Below, piece by piece: positions 1-9,909 of a stretch of 64,000 bases of DNA. Within the stretch, counting starts at the first letter, position 1; the number at the start of each line of letters is the position of its first letter. Source of the stretch: Kofleriaceae bacterium (GTDB taxonomy: Bacteria > Myxococcota_A > Polyangia > Haliangiales > Haliangiaceae); NCBI GenBank assembly GCA_018058095.1, contig JAGPCO010000004.1, positions 1 to 64,000 on the forward strand, written 5' to 3'. The notes below the pieces were generated by a model. That model was given only the letters and a program-made list of their open reading frames with translations. It was not told where the DNA came from and ran no database searches. The translations under genes and the position numbers were made by a program.

Positions 1-765
1 GTGCAGGCCGACCCACCGTCGCGGCGCTGGCGGGTGTCGGGCCGGGGCGGGCGGGACGACCGCGAGGTGCGCGACGCGGTGGCCCAGGTCGGCACCGACC
101 GCCGCGTGCTGGCGCTGGCCGGCGACGCGGTGGCGGCGGCCGACCCAGCGGCGGCGCTGACCTCGGCGCGCGCGATCGGCGCCGCCACCGGCGCGGCCAG
201 CCTGGTGGTGCTGCCGACCACCCGCGCGCTCGACCGCGCCCGCCTGCAGCTGGTCCGCCGCGGCGGCGCCTACCAGCGCGCCGTGCCCGCGGGGTACGAG
301 CCGGGGTACCCGCGCCTGTCCGTCGCCGCGGCGACACCGGGCACCTCGCTCGATCCCGACCTGGTCAAGCAGCTCATCCAGCTCCACCTGCTGGCCCGGC
401 TGCGCGCGTGTTACCAGCGGGCCCTGCCGACCGCGCCGCGCCTGGCCGGCGTCCTCACGCTCGAGCTGCTGCTGGCCGACGGCGAGGTGGTCACCGCCGA
501 CAGCCAGGGCCTGTCCCACCCAGCCTTCCGCGCCTGCGTCGAGCTGGCCGCGCACCAGCTCGACGTGCCGGTGGTGAGCGATGACAGCTTCATCCGCGTG
601 CGCTACCCCATCAACTTCACGATCGCCGCCGACAAGCCGCAGGTGGTGCTGGGCGACGCCGACTCGGCCGAGCCGCTCGATCCGTCGCTGCTGCCGAGCA
701 CGGTGCCCATCGACGACGCGGCGACCGACCAGCCGCTCGGCGGCGAGCTGCCGCGGGCGCGCTGA
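1..765 (+). CDS. AgmX/PglI C-terminal-domain protein (5' end cut by the window)
   Basis: The frame is open from base 1, so the true start is probably upstream and this is a C-terminal part of 254 residues. Residues about 125-200 look like the AgmX/PglI C-terminal module: ARLRACYQRAL with Cys137, a strand block after LAGVLTLELLL, and a second Cys179 in FRACV. This TonB-like module is common in Myxococcota envelope and gliding proteins, with the two cysteines probably paired. No other domain is visible. The next gene starts 15 bp downstream on the same strand, so the two may be cotranscribed. The exact function is unknown. Confidence 0.6.
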   Translation: MQADPPSRRWRVSGRGGRDDREVRDAVAQVGTDRRVLALAGDAVAAADPAAALTSARAIGAATGAASLVVLPTTRALDRARLQLVRRGGAYQRAVPAGYEPGYPRLSVAAATPGTSLDPDLVKQLIQLHLLARLRACYQRALPTAPRLAGVLTLELLLADGEVVTADSQGLSHPAFRACVELAAHQLDVPVVSDDSFIRVRYPINFTIAADKPQVVLGDADSAEPLDPSLLPSTVPIDDAATDQPLGGELPRAR

Positions 766-779
766 CGGCGCCACCGGCG

Positions 780-2939
780 ATGGCACCAGCCGCGCCGCCG
801 CGGTACCACCGGGTGGTGCTCGACCGCGTGCTGTCCACCACCCTGCTCGTCTCCCTGCTGTCCACCGCCTGCGCTGGACCCGCGCCCGAACCGGTGGCGC
901 CACGGCCCGAGGAGGTGGTGGTGAGCGACGACGTGCTGGTGGCGCCGGCGGTGCGGGCGGCCGCGGTGACCGCGCTGGTCACCCGCCACGGCGAGGGCGC
1001 GCGCGCCGACATCGAGCGCGGGGTGGCCCAGGTCGCGGCCGCCTGGCGCGAGTCGGACGGCGACCTGGTCGAGTTCTGCCAGGCCCAGTACCTGCCCGAC
1101 GCGGCCAGCCGCGACGCGGTGTTCGCCCGCCTGCAGGTGGTGTTCGAGCAGATGCGCGGCCACGTGCGCGAGCTGGGCCGCACCCTGACCTGGCACGCCG
1201 ACGTCGACACCGGGCCCGAGCTGGCGGCCGACGCGGTCATCGCCTCGTTCGATCCGGGGGCGCACCTCGTCGACGACCTGTTCGCCAGCAAGATCGCCTT
1301 CGTCGCGCTGCTCAACTTCCCGCTGTCGACCGTCGACGAGCGGGCCCGGGACGGCGCGCGCTACGGCCGGCGCGACTGGGCCGAGCGCCGCTTGACCGGC
1401 CTGTTCGATCGCCGCGTCCCGGGTGACGTGGCGCGCCGGGTCAGCGCGGCCGAGGTCGCGGCCGAGGCGTACGTCAACAACTACAACCTGTGGATGCACC
1501 ACGTCGTCGACGGGCAGGGGCGCCGCCTGTTCCCGGCCGGCAAGCGGCTCATCAGCCACTGGAACCTGCGCGACGAGCTCAAGGCCGCGTACGCCGACCG
1601 CAGCGCCGACGGCCTGGCCCGGCAGCGCATCATCGCCACCATCATGGATCGCATCGTCACCCAGGCCATCCCGGCCGCGGTCATCGACGACCCGCGCGTC
1701 GACTGGGACCCGGCCACCGGCGCGGTCGCGCTGGCGCCGGCGGCGACGATCGAGCCGCGGGGCGACGGCTCGGCCCGTCCCGGCTTGACCACCGTCGCGG
1801 CGACGCGTGAGGCCGACGTGCGCTTCGGCCACGTCCTGGCCATCGCCGCCGCCGAACGCGCCGTCGATCGCTACGCGCCGACCGCGCCGAGCGCGTCGGC
1901 CCGCGCCTTCGCCGACGCCGAGCTGCCCGAGGCCCGGGTCCGCGCGCTGCTGGTCGAGCTGCTGTCGTCGCCGGTGGCGGCCGAGGTCGGCGCCGAGCTG
2001 CAGCGCCGGCTCGGCCGGCCGCTCGAGCCGCACGACCTGTGGTTCCCGCTGGCGCGACCGGGCCAGGCCGAGGCCGAGCTCGACGCCCTGACCCGGGCCC
2101 GCTACCCCCGGGCCGAGGCGTTCGCGGCCGACCTGCCGCGCATCCTGACCGGCCTCGGCTTCACCGCCGAGCGCGCCGCCTACCTGGCCCGGCACATCGT
2201 CGTCGACCCGTCACGCGGCGCCGGCCACGCCATGGGCGCCGAGCGGCGCGGCGACCAGGCCCACCTGCGAACGCGGGTCGAGGCCGGCGGCATGGACTAC
2301 AAGGGCTACAACATCGCCATCCACGAGCTCGGCCACAACGTCGAGCAGGTGTTCTCGCTGTACGACGTCGACTACACCTTGCTGGCCGGGGTGCCGGGCA
2401 GCGCGTTCACCGAGGCGCTGGCGTTCCTGTTCCAGGCCCGCGACCTCGAGCTGCTCGGGCAGGCGCCGGCGGCCTCGGCCGACGCCGATCGGGCCCGCGT
2501 GCTCGACGCCTACTGGAACACGCGCGAGATCGCCGGCTCGGCCCTGGTCGAGCTCGACGTGTGGCGCTGGCTGCAGGACCACCCGACGGCGAGCGCGGCC
2601 GAGCTGCGCGAGGCCACGGTGCGGCTGGCGCGCGCGGCGTGGAACCAGTACTTCGCGCCCGTGCACGGCGGTCGCGACGCCACCCTGCTCGCCATCTACA
2701 GCCACACCATCTCGACCCCGCTGTACCTTTTCCACTACGTCATCGGCCACCTCGTCGCCTTCCAGCTCGAGGCCGCGCTGGCCGGCAAGGACCGCGCCGC
2801 CTTCGCCCGCGAGTTCGAGCGGGTCAGTCGCCTGGGCAACCTCACGCCCGACCGCTGGATGACCCTGGCCACCGGCGCCCCGGTCAGCGCCGCCCCGCTC
2901 CTGGCCGCCACCCGCGCCGCCCTCGCCGCGCCGCGCTGA
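780..2939 (+). CDS. zinc-metallopeptidase-like lipoprotein
   Basis: The 719-residue product begins with a lipoprotein signal peptide: a hydrophobic run followed by the lipobox LSTAC around residue 31. Residues 515-519 are HELGH, the HExxH zinc site. A TEALAF stretch about 30 residues later could supply a third Glu ligand, as in gluzincins. The long N-terminal part (residues 40-480) matches no family I recognise. The ATG at 780 directly follows the previous gene; a start slightly downstream would still leave a signal peptide. Peptidase activity is inferred from the motif. The family is probably an uncharacterised lineage-specific one. Confidence 0.65.
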   Translation: MAPAAPPRYHRVVLDRVLSTTLLVSLLSTACAGPAPEPVAPRPEEVVVSDDVLVAPAVRAAAVTALVTRHGEGARADIERGVAQVAAAWRESDGDLVEFCQAQYLPDAASRDAVFARLQVVFEQMRGHVRELGRTLTWHADVDTGPELAADAVIASFDPGAHLVDDLFASKIAFVALLNFPLSTVDERARDGARYGRRDWAERRLTGLFDRRVPGDVARRVSAAEVAAEAYVNNYNLWMHHVVDGQGRRLFPAGKRLISHWNLRDELKAAYADRSADGLARQRIIATIMDRIVTQAIPAAVIDDPRVDWDPATGAVALAPAATIEPRGDGSARPGLTTVAATREADVRFGHVLAIAAAERAVDRYAPTAPSASARAFADAELPEARVRALLVELLSSPVAAEVGAELQRRLGRPLEPHDLWFPLARPGQAEAELDALTRARYPRAEAFAADLPRILTGLGFTAERAAYLARHIVVDPSRGAGHAMGAERRGDQAHLRTRVEAGGMDYKGYNIAIHELGHNVEQVFSLYDVDYTLLAGVPGSAFTEALAFLFQARDLELLGQAPAASADADRARVLDAYWNTREIAGSALVELDVWRWLQDHPTASAAELREATVRLARAAWNQYFAPVHGGRDATLLAIYSHTISTPLYLFHYVIGHLVAFQLEAALAGKDRAAFAREFERVSRLGNLTPDRWMTLATGAPVSAAPLLAATRAALAAPR

Positions 2940-2943
2940 CCGC

Positions 2944-3010
2944 CACCCGGCGCAGCCGGGTGTCAGGAACAGGCTGGCGGATCCGCCCAGACACCCGGCT
3001 TCGCCGGGTG
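2944..3010. repeat. REP-type paired hairpins upstream of the RAYT gene
   Basis: Two near-identical hairpins, CACCCGGC-GCA-GCCGGGTG at 2944-2962 and CACCCGGC-TTC-GCCGGGTG at 2992-3010, face each other. The sequence between them carries GTGTC and GACAC arms and a GGCGGATCCGCC palindrome, so the whole 67 bp can fold as nested stems. This is BIME-like REP architecture. It lies in the only gene-free stretch over 300 bp (2940-3281). The rest of that stretch shows no gene, only an AT-rich TATATA at 3267-3272 that could be the -10 of the transposase gene. Confidence 0.65.
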
Positions 3011-3281
3011 ACCCCCAACCCTCAGGGTCCCCCGGTCAAGAGACCCCCGTCCGGGCCGCTCCCCAGGCCCGGGCGGACTGCTGTGGGCAGGCGCCCCCCT
3101 TGGCTCGCCCTCCTCCCGCCGCGCCACGCCCGGCGCCTGTCCACAGCAGCAGGCTTTAGCCGACGCCCGGGCCGGTCCACGCCCCGCACCCGCACTCCTG
3201 GCGACCCAAACCACCCTGAAAACCACGTCTCGCCGTCGAAATCCCTGGCGCTCGTCGCTTGAATCATATATACGCCTTAAA

Positions 3282-4097
3282 GTGTCGTCCGCCACCTCCC
3301 ATCCCCGAAGCGACCGGCGCCGCCGCGCCCTGCTGCCGGGAACCCAGGTGAGCTTCGACGACCTCATACGCGGCATCACCACCGCTCCAACGCGGCCGCG
3401 CCGCCCGCGCCGCGGCCGTCCACCCCTGGCACGCCGCAAGCTAATCGTGCGCTGCAAGAGACCGCGCTTCGCGCGGACCACCGTCCACCACGTCAGCCTG
3501 CGCACCGTCGACACCCTGCCCAACCTGCGCTGCCGCGGCGGCCGCGAGGTGCTCGAGCGCGCCCTCCTCGGCGCGCGCGACCACAGCCGCGTCACCGGCT
3601 TCCGGGTCCTGCACTACGCCCTCGAGGGCAACCACCTCCACCTCATCATCGAGGCCCAAGACCAGACCGCCTTGTCGCGCGGCATGCAGGGCCTGTCCAT
3701 TCGCCTGGCCCGCGGCTGGAACAAGGCGTTTGGCCGGCGCGGCCGCGTCTTCGCCGACCGCTACCACGCCCGTCCGGTCACCTCACCGACGCAGATGCGC
3801 AACACGCTGCGTTACGTGCTGCTCAACCACGTCAGTCACGCCATCCGGGATTGGCGAGCCAATCCCCGGCCGCTTCGCCAGCGCCTGCGCTGGTTCGAGC
3901 CCGATCGATGGTCGTCGGGACGATGGCACCCGACGAAGTCGGGTGTCTGGGTCATCGACGGGTCGCCGCCTCCCGCGGGCTCCCCGTTGAGCGCTCCGAA
4001 GACCTGGCTCGCCCGCGAGGGCTGGCTCCGCGCCGGCGGGCCGATCGACCCAGTCGAGATGCTCGACCGGCGCCCGGCACGCCCGACCCGCGGGTGA
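3282..4097 (+). CDS. REP-associated tyrosine transposase (RAYT, IS200-like Y1 family)
   Basis: The 271-residue protein has the Y1/HUH transposase signature. GNHLHLIIEA places the HUH histidines at 118 and 120. GRRGRVFADRYH and LRYVLLNHVSHA follow, with Tyr178 the likely catalytic tyrosine by analogy with RAYTs. The N-terminus is Arg-rich. The GTG start lies 9 nt after TATATA. RAYTs are single-copy, IS200-related proteins that act on REP hairpins; here matching hairpins lie upstream (2944-3010) and inside the C-terminal coding region (3927-3945). The C-terminal 80 residues are less conserved. A decayed relative is at 39005-39367. Confidence 0.8.
   Translation: MSSATSHPRSDRRRRALLPGTQVSFDDLIRGITTAPTRPRRPRRGRPPLARRKLIVRCKRPRFARTTVHHVSLRTVDTLPNLRCRGGREVLERALLGARDHSRVTGFRVLHYALEGNHLHLIIEAQDQTALSRGMQGLSIRLARGWNKAFGRRGRVFADRYHARPVTSPTQMRNTLRYVLLNHVSHAIRDWRANPRPLRQRLRWFEPDRWSSGRWHPTKSGVWVIDGSPPPAGSPLSAPKTWLAREGWLRAGGPIDPVEMLDRRPARPTRG
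3927..3945. repeat. REP-type hairpin inside the RAYT coding sequence
   Basis: CACCCGAC-GAA-GTCGGGTG is a perfect 8-bp stem with a 3-nt loop. It has the same plan as the two upstream hairpins (CACCCGRC-N3-GYCGGGTG) and, like the first of them, is followed by TC. It encodes part of the C-terminal tail (HPTKSGVWV), so it is a coding sequence that may also be a recognition site. Confidence 0.55.
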
Positions 4098-4358
4098 CGC
4101 CGCCCTCCGCGCCGGCCCGGTCCGCTTGCCGGCGGAAGGCGTGGCCGCTGCCGACCGAGGTCCGCAAACCGGGCCGGCGCTGTCGCACCCTCGGTGACGG
4201 CGCGCGAGGGTGGCGACGGCGGTGGCCAGGGCCGGCAGTTCGCGCCAGGGCGCGGTCGGCGCATGTCAGGGGGTGGCGGCCGGCCCGGCCGGTCGGGCCC
4301 TACCTCCGCGCCCTGTGCGACAGAGCCGGCTGGTACGCCTGGTGCAGCACGCGGCACC

Positions 4359-4895
4359 ATGCCCAAACCCGACCTTCGCCTGGCCACCCTGCTGCTCCTC
4401 GCCGCCACCGCCGCCTGCGCGGCCGAAGGAGACGACGACGACACGCCGTGGACCGACGACGACAACCTGGTCAGCGACGACGAGGTGGCGAGCGACGCCG
4501 AGCTCGACGGCATGTTGTCCGACGGCAAGGCCGACAGCGCGCTCGGCTACCAGGCGGTGGCCCAGCTCGCCCACGACGCCGGCATCCCGTGCACCGGCGA
4601 ACGCATCGCCCTGGCCACCGCGGTCGCCAAGGCCGAGTCGGGTTTCCGCCCGCGCATCACCAACACCGCCGGCAACGCCCACGGCATCGACCGCGGCCTG
4701 TGGCAGATCAACAGCTACTGGCACCCCGAGGTGTCGGCCACGTGCGCGCTCAGCGCCAGCTGCAACGCCCGCGCGGCCGCCCGCATCAGCCGGCAGGGCC
4801 GGCGCTGGAGGGAGTGGTGGACCTGGAAGAACAACAAGCACGTGCCGTTCATGAGCCGGGCCCGCGCGGCCCAGGCCGCGGTGTGCGGCGGCTGA
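4359..4895 (+). CDS. lysozyme/transglycosylase-like lipoprotein
   Basis: The 178-residue product has a lipoprotein signal (LLLLAATAAC, Cys20) and then an Asp/Glu-rich linker to about residue 60. The rest resembles a lysozyme-like (SLT) fold: KAESGF with candidate catalytic Glu93, DRGLWQINS at 111-119, and paired cysteines late in the domain. The frame extends upstream to 4194, but only the ATG at 4359 yields a proper signal peptide. The likely role is trimming peptidoglycan at the outer-membrane face or in the periplasm. The stop is followed after 3 bp by the converging barrel gene. The 260 bp upstream shows no gene or clear promoter. Confidence 0.7.
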   Translation: MPKPDLRLATLLLLAATAACAAEGDDDDTPWTDDDNLVSDDEVASDAELDGMLSDGKADSALGYQAVAQLAHDAGIPCTGERIALATAVAKAESGFRPRITNTAGNAHGIDRGLWQINSYWHPEVSATCALSASCNARAAARISRQGRRWREWWTWKNNKHVPFMSRARAAQAAVCGG

Positions 4896-4898
4896 ACG

Positions 4899-7094
4899 CT
4901 AGAACTTGCTCTCGTAGTGCAGCCACAGCCACAGCTCGGGGCTCGGGCTGCGGGTCTGGGTGCTCATGCGGCTGTCGAGGTAGGTGTAGGCATCGGCGCG
5001 GACGCGCAGGCGGTCGCGCCGGCTGACCGCGTAGGTGGCGTCGACGTAGGTCCAGATCGAGTGCTCGAGGTAGCCGTTGTCGGTCACGTCCTCGTTGAGG
5101 TAGCGGATCCGGCCGCGCAGCCGCCACAGCTTGTTGGGCTTGAACAAGGCGATGGCCCAGGTCGAGACGTCGTTGCGGAAGCCGCCCGGGTGGTTGCCGT
5201 CGTCGAGCAGCTCGTGCTGGAGCTGCCCGGTCAGGGTGAGCTGACGGCTGACGTCGGCGCTGACCCGGCCGATCGTCGTCACCTTCATGCCGGTGCACGG
5301 CACCGGCTCGCCGTTCTCGTCGTTCTCGATCGACACCTCGAAGCACTCGTCGCTGCCGGTCTGGCTCAGGTCCTTGTCGTCGAACTGCGCCCACAGGCCC
5401 CAGCGCACGGTGTCGGTCGCCTGCACGTCGGCCCGCACGTAGGCTGAGACCTTGGGCGCGTCGGCCGACTGGTTGATCCAGGCGTCGAGCGACGCGCGCA
5501 CGCCGACCACACCATGCCGGCCCTGGTAGCGCACCCGCGCGCCCAGCTCGTCGCGCGCACGCTGGCCCTCGAACTCGTCGTCGGCGGCGATCGGCCGGGC
5601 GTACGGGTTGACGTAGTCGATGTCGTAGTACCGCAGCGACGCCTCGAGCTCCTGCTTCTTCGTGCCGGCCACCGTCGCCCGCACGATCGCCGCCGGGCCG
5701 CCCCCGCCCTCGACCGGGCCGGTGCCGTCGGGCAGCTGGTCGAAGCTGTAGGCGACCTCGCCGGTGACGTCGAGCGCGCCGCGGCCGACGCCGGCGTTGA
5801 CGCCGACCGCGCCATAGCGCCCGCCCGGGGGCAGGCGCGACCACTCCTGGGTGTCGAGGTCGAGGCCAGACGTCAGCGGCGTGCGATCGGCGCCGTACCC
5901 GGTCACGCCGGCGTAGTTGCGACGGTCCGCGAAGTACGTGAGGTTGGCCCCGGCCAGCGTCTCCGAGAACATCGCCGGCAGGGTCTGGAAGCTGTACCGG
6001 TCGGTCGGCGTCAGCAGGTCACCGTCGGGGCGCACGTACACCTGCGGCGCCGCGCAGGCCGGGTTGCTGTCGTCGCGCGGGTCGTCACAGGCGCCGCCGT
6101 CGACCAGCTCGTACTGGTAGATCGAGCGGCGCTGGAACGAGCCCCAGCCGTACGCCTGCAGGTAGCCGGCCCCGAGCGTCACGTGTTTGGCCCCGGCCGC
6201 CACGCCCATCAGGGTCTCGCGCCAGCGGAAGTCGGGAGACACGTAGGTGTCGGGCCGCTCGCACACCGCCGCGATCTCGCCGGCCGAGCGCTTGCACTCG
6301 CGCGTGAGCGACTCGTCGAACGACAGCTGGTCGTCGAGGTACAGGCCGTTGGGCGTGTAGTCGCTGGAGTTGTCGAAGGTCAGGCGCTGGCCGAAGCCGA
6401 TGCGGTAGCTGCCGGCGATCGCCGCCAGCTTCTCGTCCTCGTAGCGCACGAACACCTTGGGCACGTGCAGCTGCAGGCTCTCCGGCTCGGCCAGCAACGC
6501 GTCGCGGTTGGGGTCGTACACGATCTCGCCCAGGCGGTATCGCGTCACCGTGGCCGCCGCGCCGGCGCTGACGTGGCCAAGCGCGCTCAGCCGGGCCCGC
6601 ACCCCGATCGGCGGCAGGGTCCGGTCGGTCACGGTGGCGCGGGTCGAGGCGCGGACCCAGCCGTGGGCCTGGCCGGGCCGCCCGGGCGCCGCGCCCAGCA
6701 CCAGGAACGGGGCGATCGCCAGCAGCTTCTCCTCGGTCAGGGCCCCGGCCGCGACCAGGTCGGCCGGGTCGCGGATGAAGCCCTGCTCGGTCCGGTAGGC
6801 CAGGATGGCGTCGACGTCGGCGTAGGTCAGGTTGGGCAGCGAGTACAGCTCGTCGCGCCCCGCGGTGGCCAGCTCGACGCCACGGGTGAGCAGCGCCAGC
6901 AGGGTGTCGAAGGTCTCCTCGCCGATCTGGCGCGAGGCCAGCAGGTCGTACAGGTCCTCCTCCGTCTCGATCGAGACGAAGGCCTCGTACGGGTTGGCCC
7001 CGGCCGGGGTCGCCCGGGTCGCCACCAGGGCGGCCACCAGCATCACCATCGCGCCGGCCCGCCAGCGGGCCACCTGACACCGGTCGAGCCTCAC
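4899..7094 (-). CDS. helix-hairpin-helix outer-membrane beta-barrel protein
   Basis: The mature N-terminus carries two ComEA-like helix-hairpin-helix units: LYSLPNLTYADVDAILAYR, then DPADLVAAGALTEEKLLAIAPF. The remaining ~600 residues alternate polar and hydrophobic residues, are rich in Tyr and Trp, and end in Phe, as outer-membrane barrels do. Similar HHH-plus-barrel proteins are known from Bacteroidota. I chose the GTG at 7094 over the longer frame (to 7232). It gives a normal signal peptide ending around TPAGA, and a TACAGT hexamer lies 9 nt upstream. HHH motifs bind DNA in ComEA; whether they do here is inference. The neighbouring nuclease operon makes surface DNA handling an attractive idea. 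Confidence 0.65.
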   Translation of the reverse strand: MRLDRCQVARWRAGAMVMLVAALVATRATPAGANPYEAFVSIETEEDLYDLLASRQIGEETFDTLLALLTRGVELATAGRDELYSLPNLTYADVDAILAYRTEQGFIRDPADLVAAGALTEEKLLAIAPFLVLGAAPGRPGQAHGWVRASTRATVTDRTLPPIGVRARLSALGHVSAGAAATVTRYRLGEIVYDPNRDALLAEPESLQLHVPKVFVRYEDEKLAAIAGSYRIGFGQRLTFDNSSDYTPNGLYLDDQLSFDESLTRECKRSAGEIAAVCERPDTYVSPDFRWRETLMGVAAGAKHVTLGAGYLQAYGWGSFQRRSIYQYELVDGGACDDPRDDSNPACAAPQVYVRPDGDLLTPTDRYSFQTLPAMFSETLAGANLTYFADRRNYAGVTGYGADRTPLTSGLDLDTQEWSRLPPGGRYGAVGVNAGVGRGALDVTGEVAYSFDQLPDGTGPVEGGGGPAAIVRATVAGTKKQELEASLRYYDIDYVNPYARPIAADDEFEGQRARDELGARVRYQGRHGVVGVRASLDAWINQSADAPKVSAYVRADVQATDTVRWGLWAQFDDKDLSQTGSDECFEVSIENDENGEPVPCTGMKVTTIGRVSADVSRQLTLTGQLQHELLDDGNHPGGFRNDVSTWAIALFKPNKLWRLRGRIRYLNEDVTDNGYLEHSIWTYVDATYAVSRRDRLRVRADAYTYLDSRMSTQTRSPSPELWLWLHYESKF

Positions 7095-7103
7095 GGTCCG
7101 GCC

Positions 7104-7109
7104 ACTGTA
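7104..7109 (-). promoter_or_regulatory. putative -10 (TACAGT) of the HHH barrel gene
   Basis: TACAGT on the minus strand ends 9 nt before the GTG at 7094. It supports that start and suggests a very short or absent 5' leader. Confidence 0.4.
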
Positions 7110-7213
7110 GCGCACGCTCGTGCGGGTCGTCCGCCGTGGCGCCGGTGATCGACCAGGATCGACGTGCCTGGCAGCCGGTGCGGCCGGCCTCGGGGCCATA
7201 CTGGGGGTGGCCG

Positions 7214-7456
7214 ATGTCGACCACGCAACCACGCAACCCGCTGCACGGGCTCACGCTCGAGGCGATCGTGACCGCGCTGGTCGCCCACTACGGCTGGGCC
7301 AGCCTGGCCACCATGGTGCGGATCCGCTGCTTCGCCGAGAACCCGTCGGTGCCATCGACGCTCAAGTTCCTGCGCAAGACGCCGTGGGCGCGGGCCAAGG
7401 TCGAAGGGCTGTACCTCTTCATGCTGCGCGAGCGCGAGCGCGCCGCGCGGCGCTGA
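7214..7456 (+). CDS. VF530 family protein (DUF2132)
   Basis: This short protein of 80 residues matches the VF530 family almost end to end: NPLHGLTLEAIVTALVAHYGW, IRCFAENPSV and LKFLRKTPWARAKVEGLYL. VF530 members are small helical proteins regarded as probable DNA-binding proteins; no function is established. The ATG at 7214 follows a weak TACTGG hexamer (7199-7204). The gene is divergent from the HHH barrel gene and convergent with the S55 gene. Confidence 0.85.
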   Translation: MSTTQPRNPLHGLTLEAIVTALVAHYGWASLATMVRIRCFAENPSVPSTLKFLRKTPWARAKVEGLYLFMLRERERAARR

Positions 7457-7483
7457 CCTGGTCGGGCGACGCGCCCGACACGC

Positions 7484-9385
<1,902 letters not shown>

Positions 9386-9392
9386 CCCCGCA

Positions 9393-9398
9393 AGCGTA
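9393..9398 (-). promoter_or_regulatory. putative -10 (TACGCT) of the S55 gene
   Basis: TACGCT on the minus strand sits 7 nt before ATG 9385. It implies that the S55 gene has its own promoter besides any readthrough from the nuclease operon. Confidence 0.4.
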
Positions 9399-9429
9399 CC
9401 TCGAACCGGGCCGGCGCGCCCGCGCCCGG

Positions 9430-9909
9430 TCAGTCGCAGGTGACCACGTCGCACACCCCCCACATGCCCCGACCCGCGGCCTCGGCCTGGGCCTGCAGGG
9501 TCTCGAACTCGATGCGGCGGTCGGCCCCGTTGGGCGGGATGTACAGGGTGCAGGCGTAGCCGCGCTCGACCAGCAGGCGGTTGACGTCCTGGCCATCGAC
9601 GGTGATCCACGCCAGCAGGCGGCCGAAGCGGTCGGTCGGCTCGACGTCGTAGCCGAGCTCGATGGTCTTGCCGAGCACCAGGTCGGTGTTGAACTGCTTG
9701 GCGTTCTGGCCGAAGCAGTCGGTCGCGCCGCCGGTCGACTCCGGCGTGTCGACCAGCAGGTAGCGGATGCGCTCACCGCTGTCGAGGTCGATGGTGTCGC
9801 CGTCGACGACGTTGCTGACCACGGCCGAGGTCGGCCCCGGCGCCGGGCTGCCGCATCCGGCCAGCGCCAGGACCAGCGCCGGCGTCAGGCCGGCGCGGCT
9901 CCGGCTCAC
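9430..9909 (-). CDS. thermonuclease-family (SNase-like) lipoprotein
   Basis: The 159-residue product has a lipoprotein signal (LVLALAGC) and a staphylococcal-nuclease fold. VVDGDTIDL is followed by IRYLLVDTPES, holding the first catalytic Arg and the Glu, and DRFGRLLAWI supplies the second Arg. The domain ends with AEAAGRGMWG. All catalytic residues seem present, so it should cut DNA or RNA outside the cytoplasm with Ca2+. The GTG start overlaps the upstream stop as GTGA, implying translational coupling to the three-LTD lipoprotein. It is last in the 13530-9430 run. Confidence 0.85.
   Translation of the reverse strand: MSRSRAGLTPALVLALAGCGSPAPGPTSAVVSNVVDGDTIDLDSGERIRYLLVDTPESTGGATDCFGQNAKQFNTDLVLGKTIELGYDVEPTDRFGRLLAWITVDGQDVNRLLVERGYACTLYIPPNGADRRIEFETLQAQAEAAGRGMWGVCDVVTCD

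Noticed and set aside
603-2195. Long antisense reading frame (530 codons) over the metallopeptidase gene
   Set aside because: Low-complexity Arg/Gly/Ala composition without domains; it is a high-GC shadow of the plus-strand gene that has a lipobox and HELGH.
2963-3595. Minus-strand frame covering the REP region and the RAYT N-terminus
   Set aside because: Arg/Ser-rich nonsense, no family match; the region is better explained by hairpins and the transposase gene.
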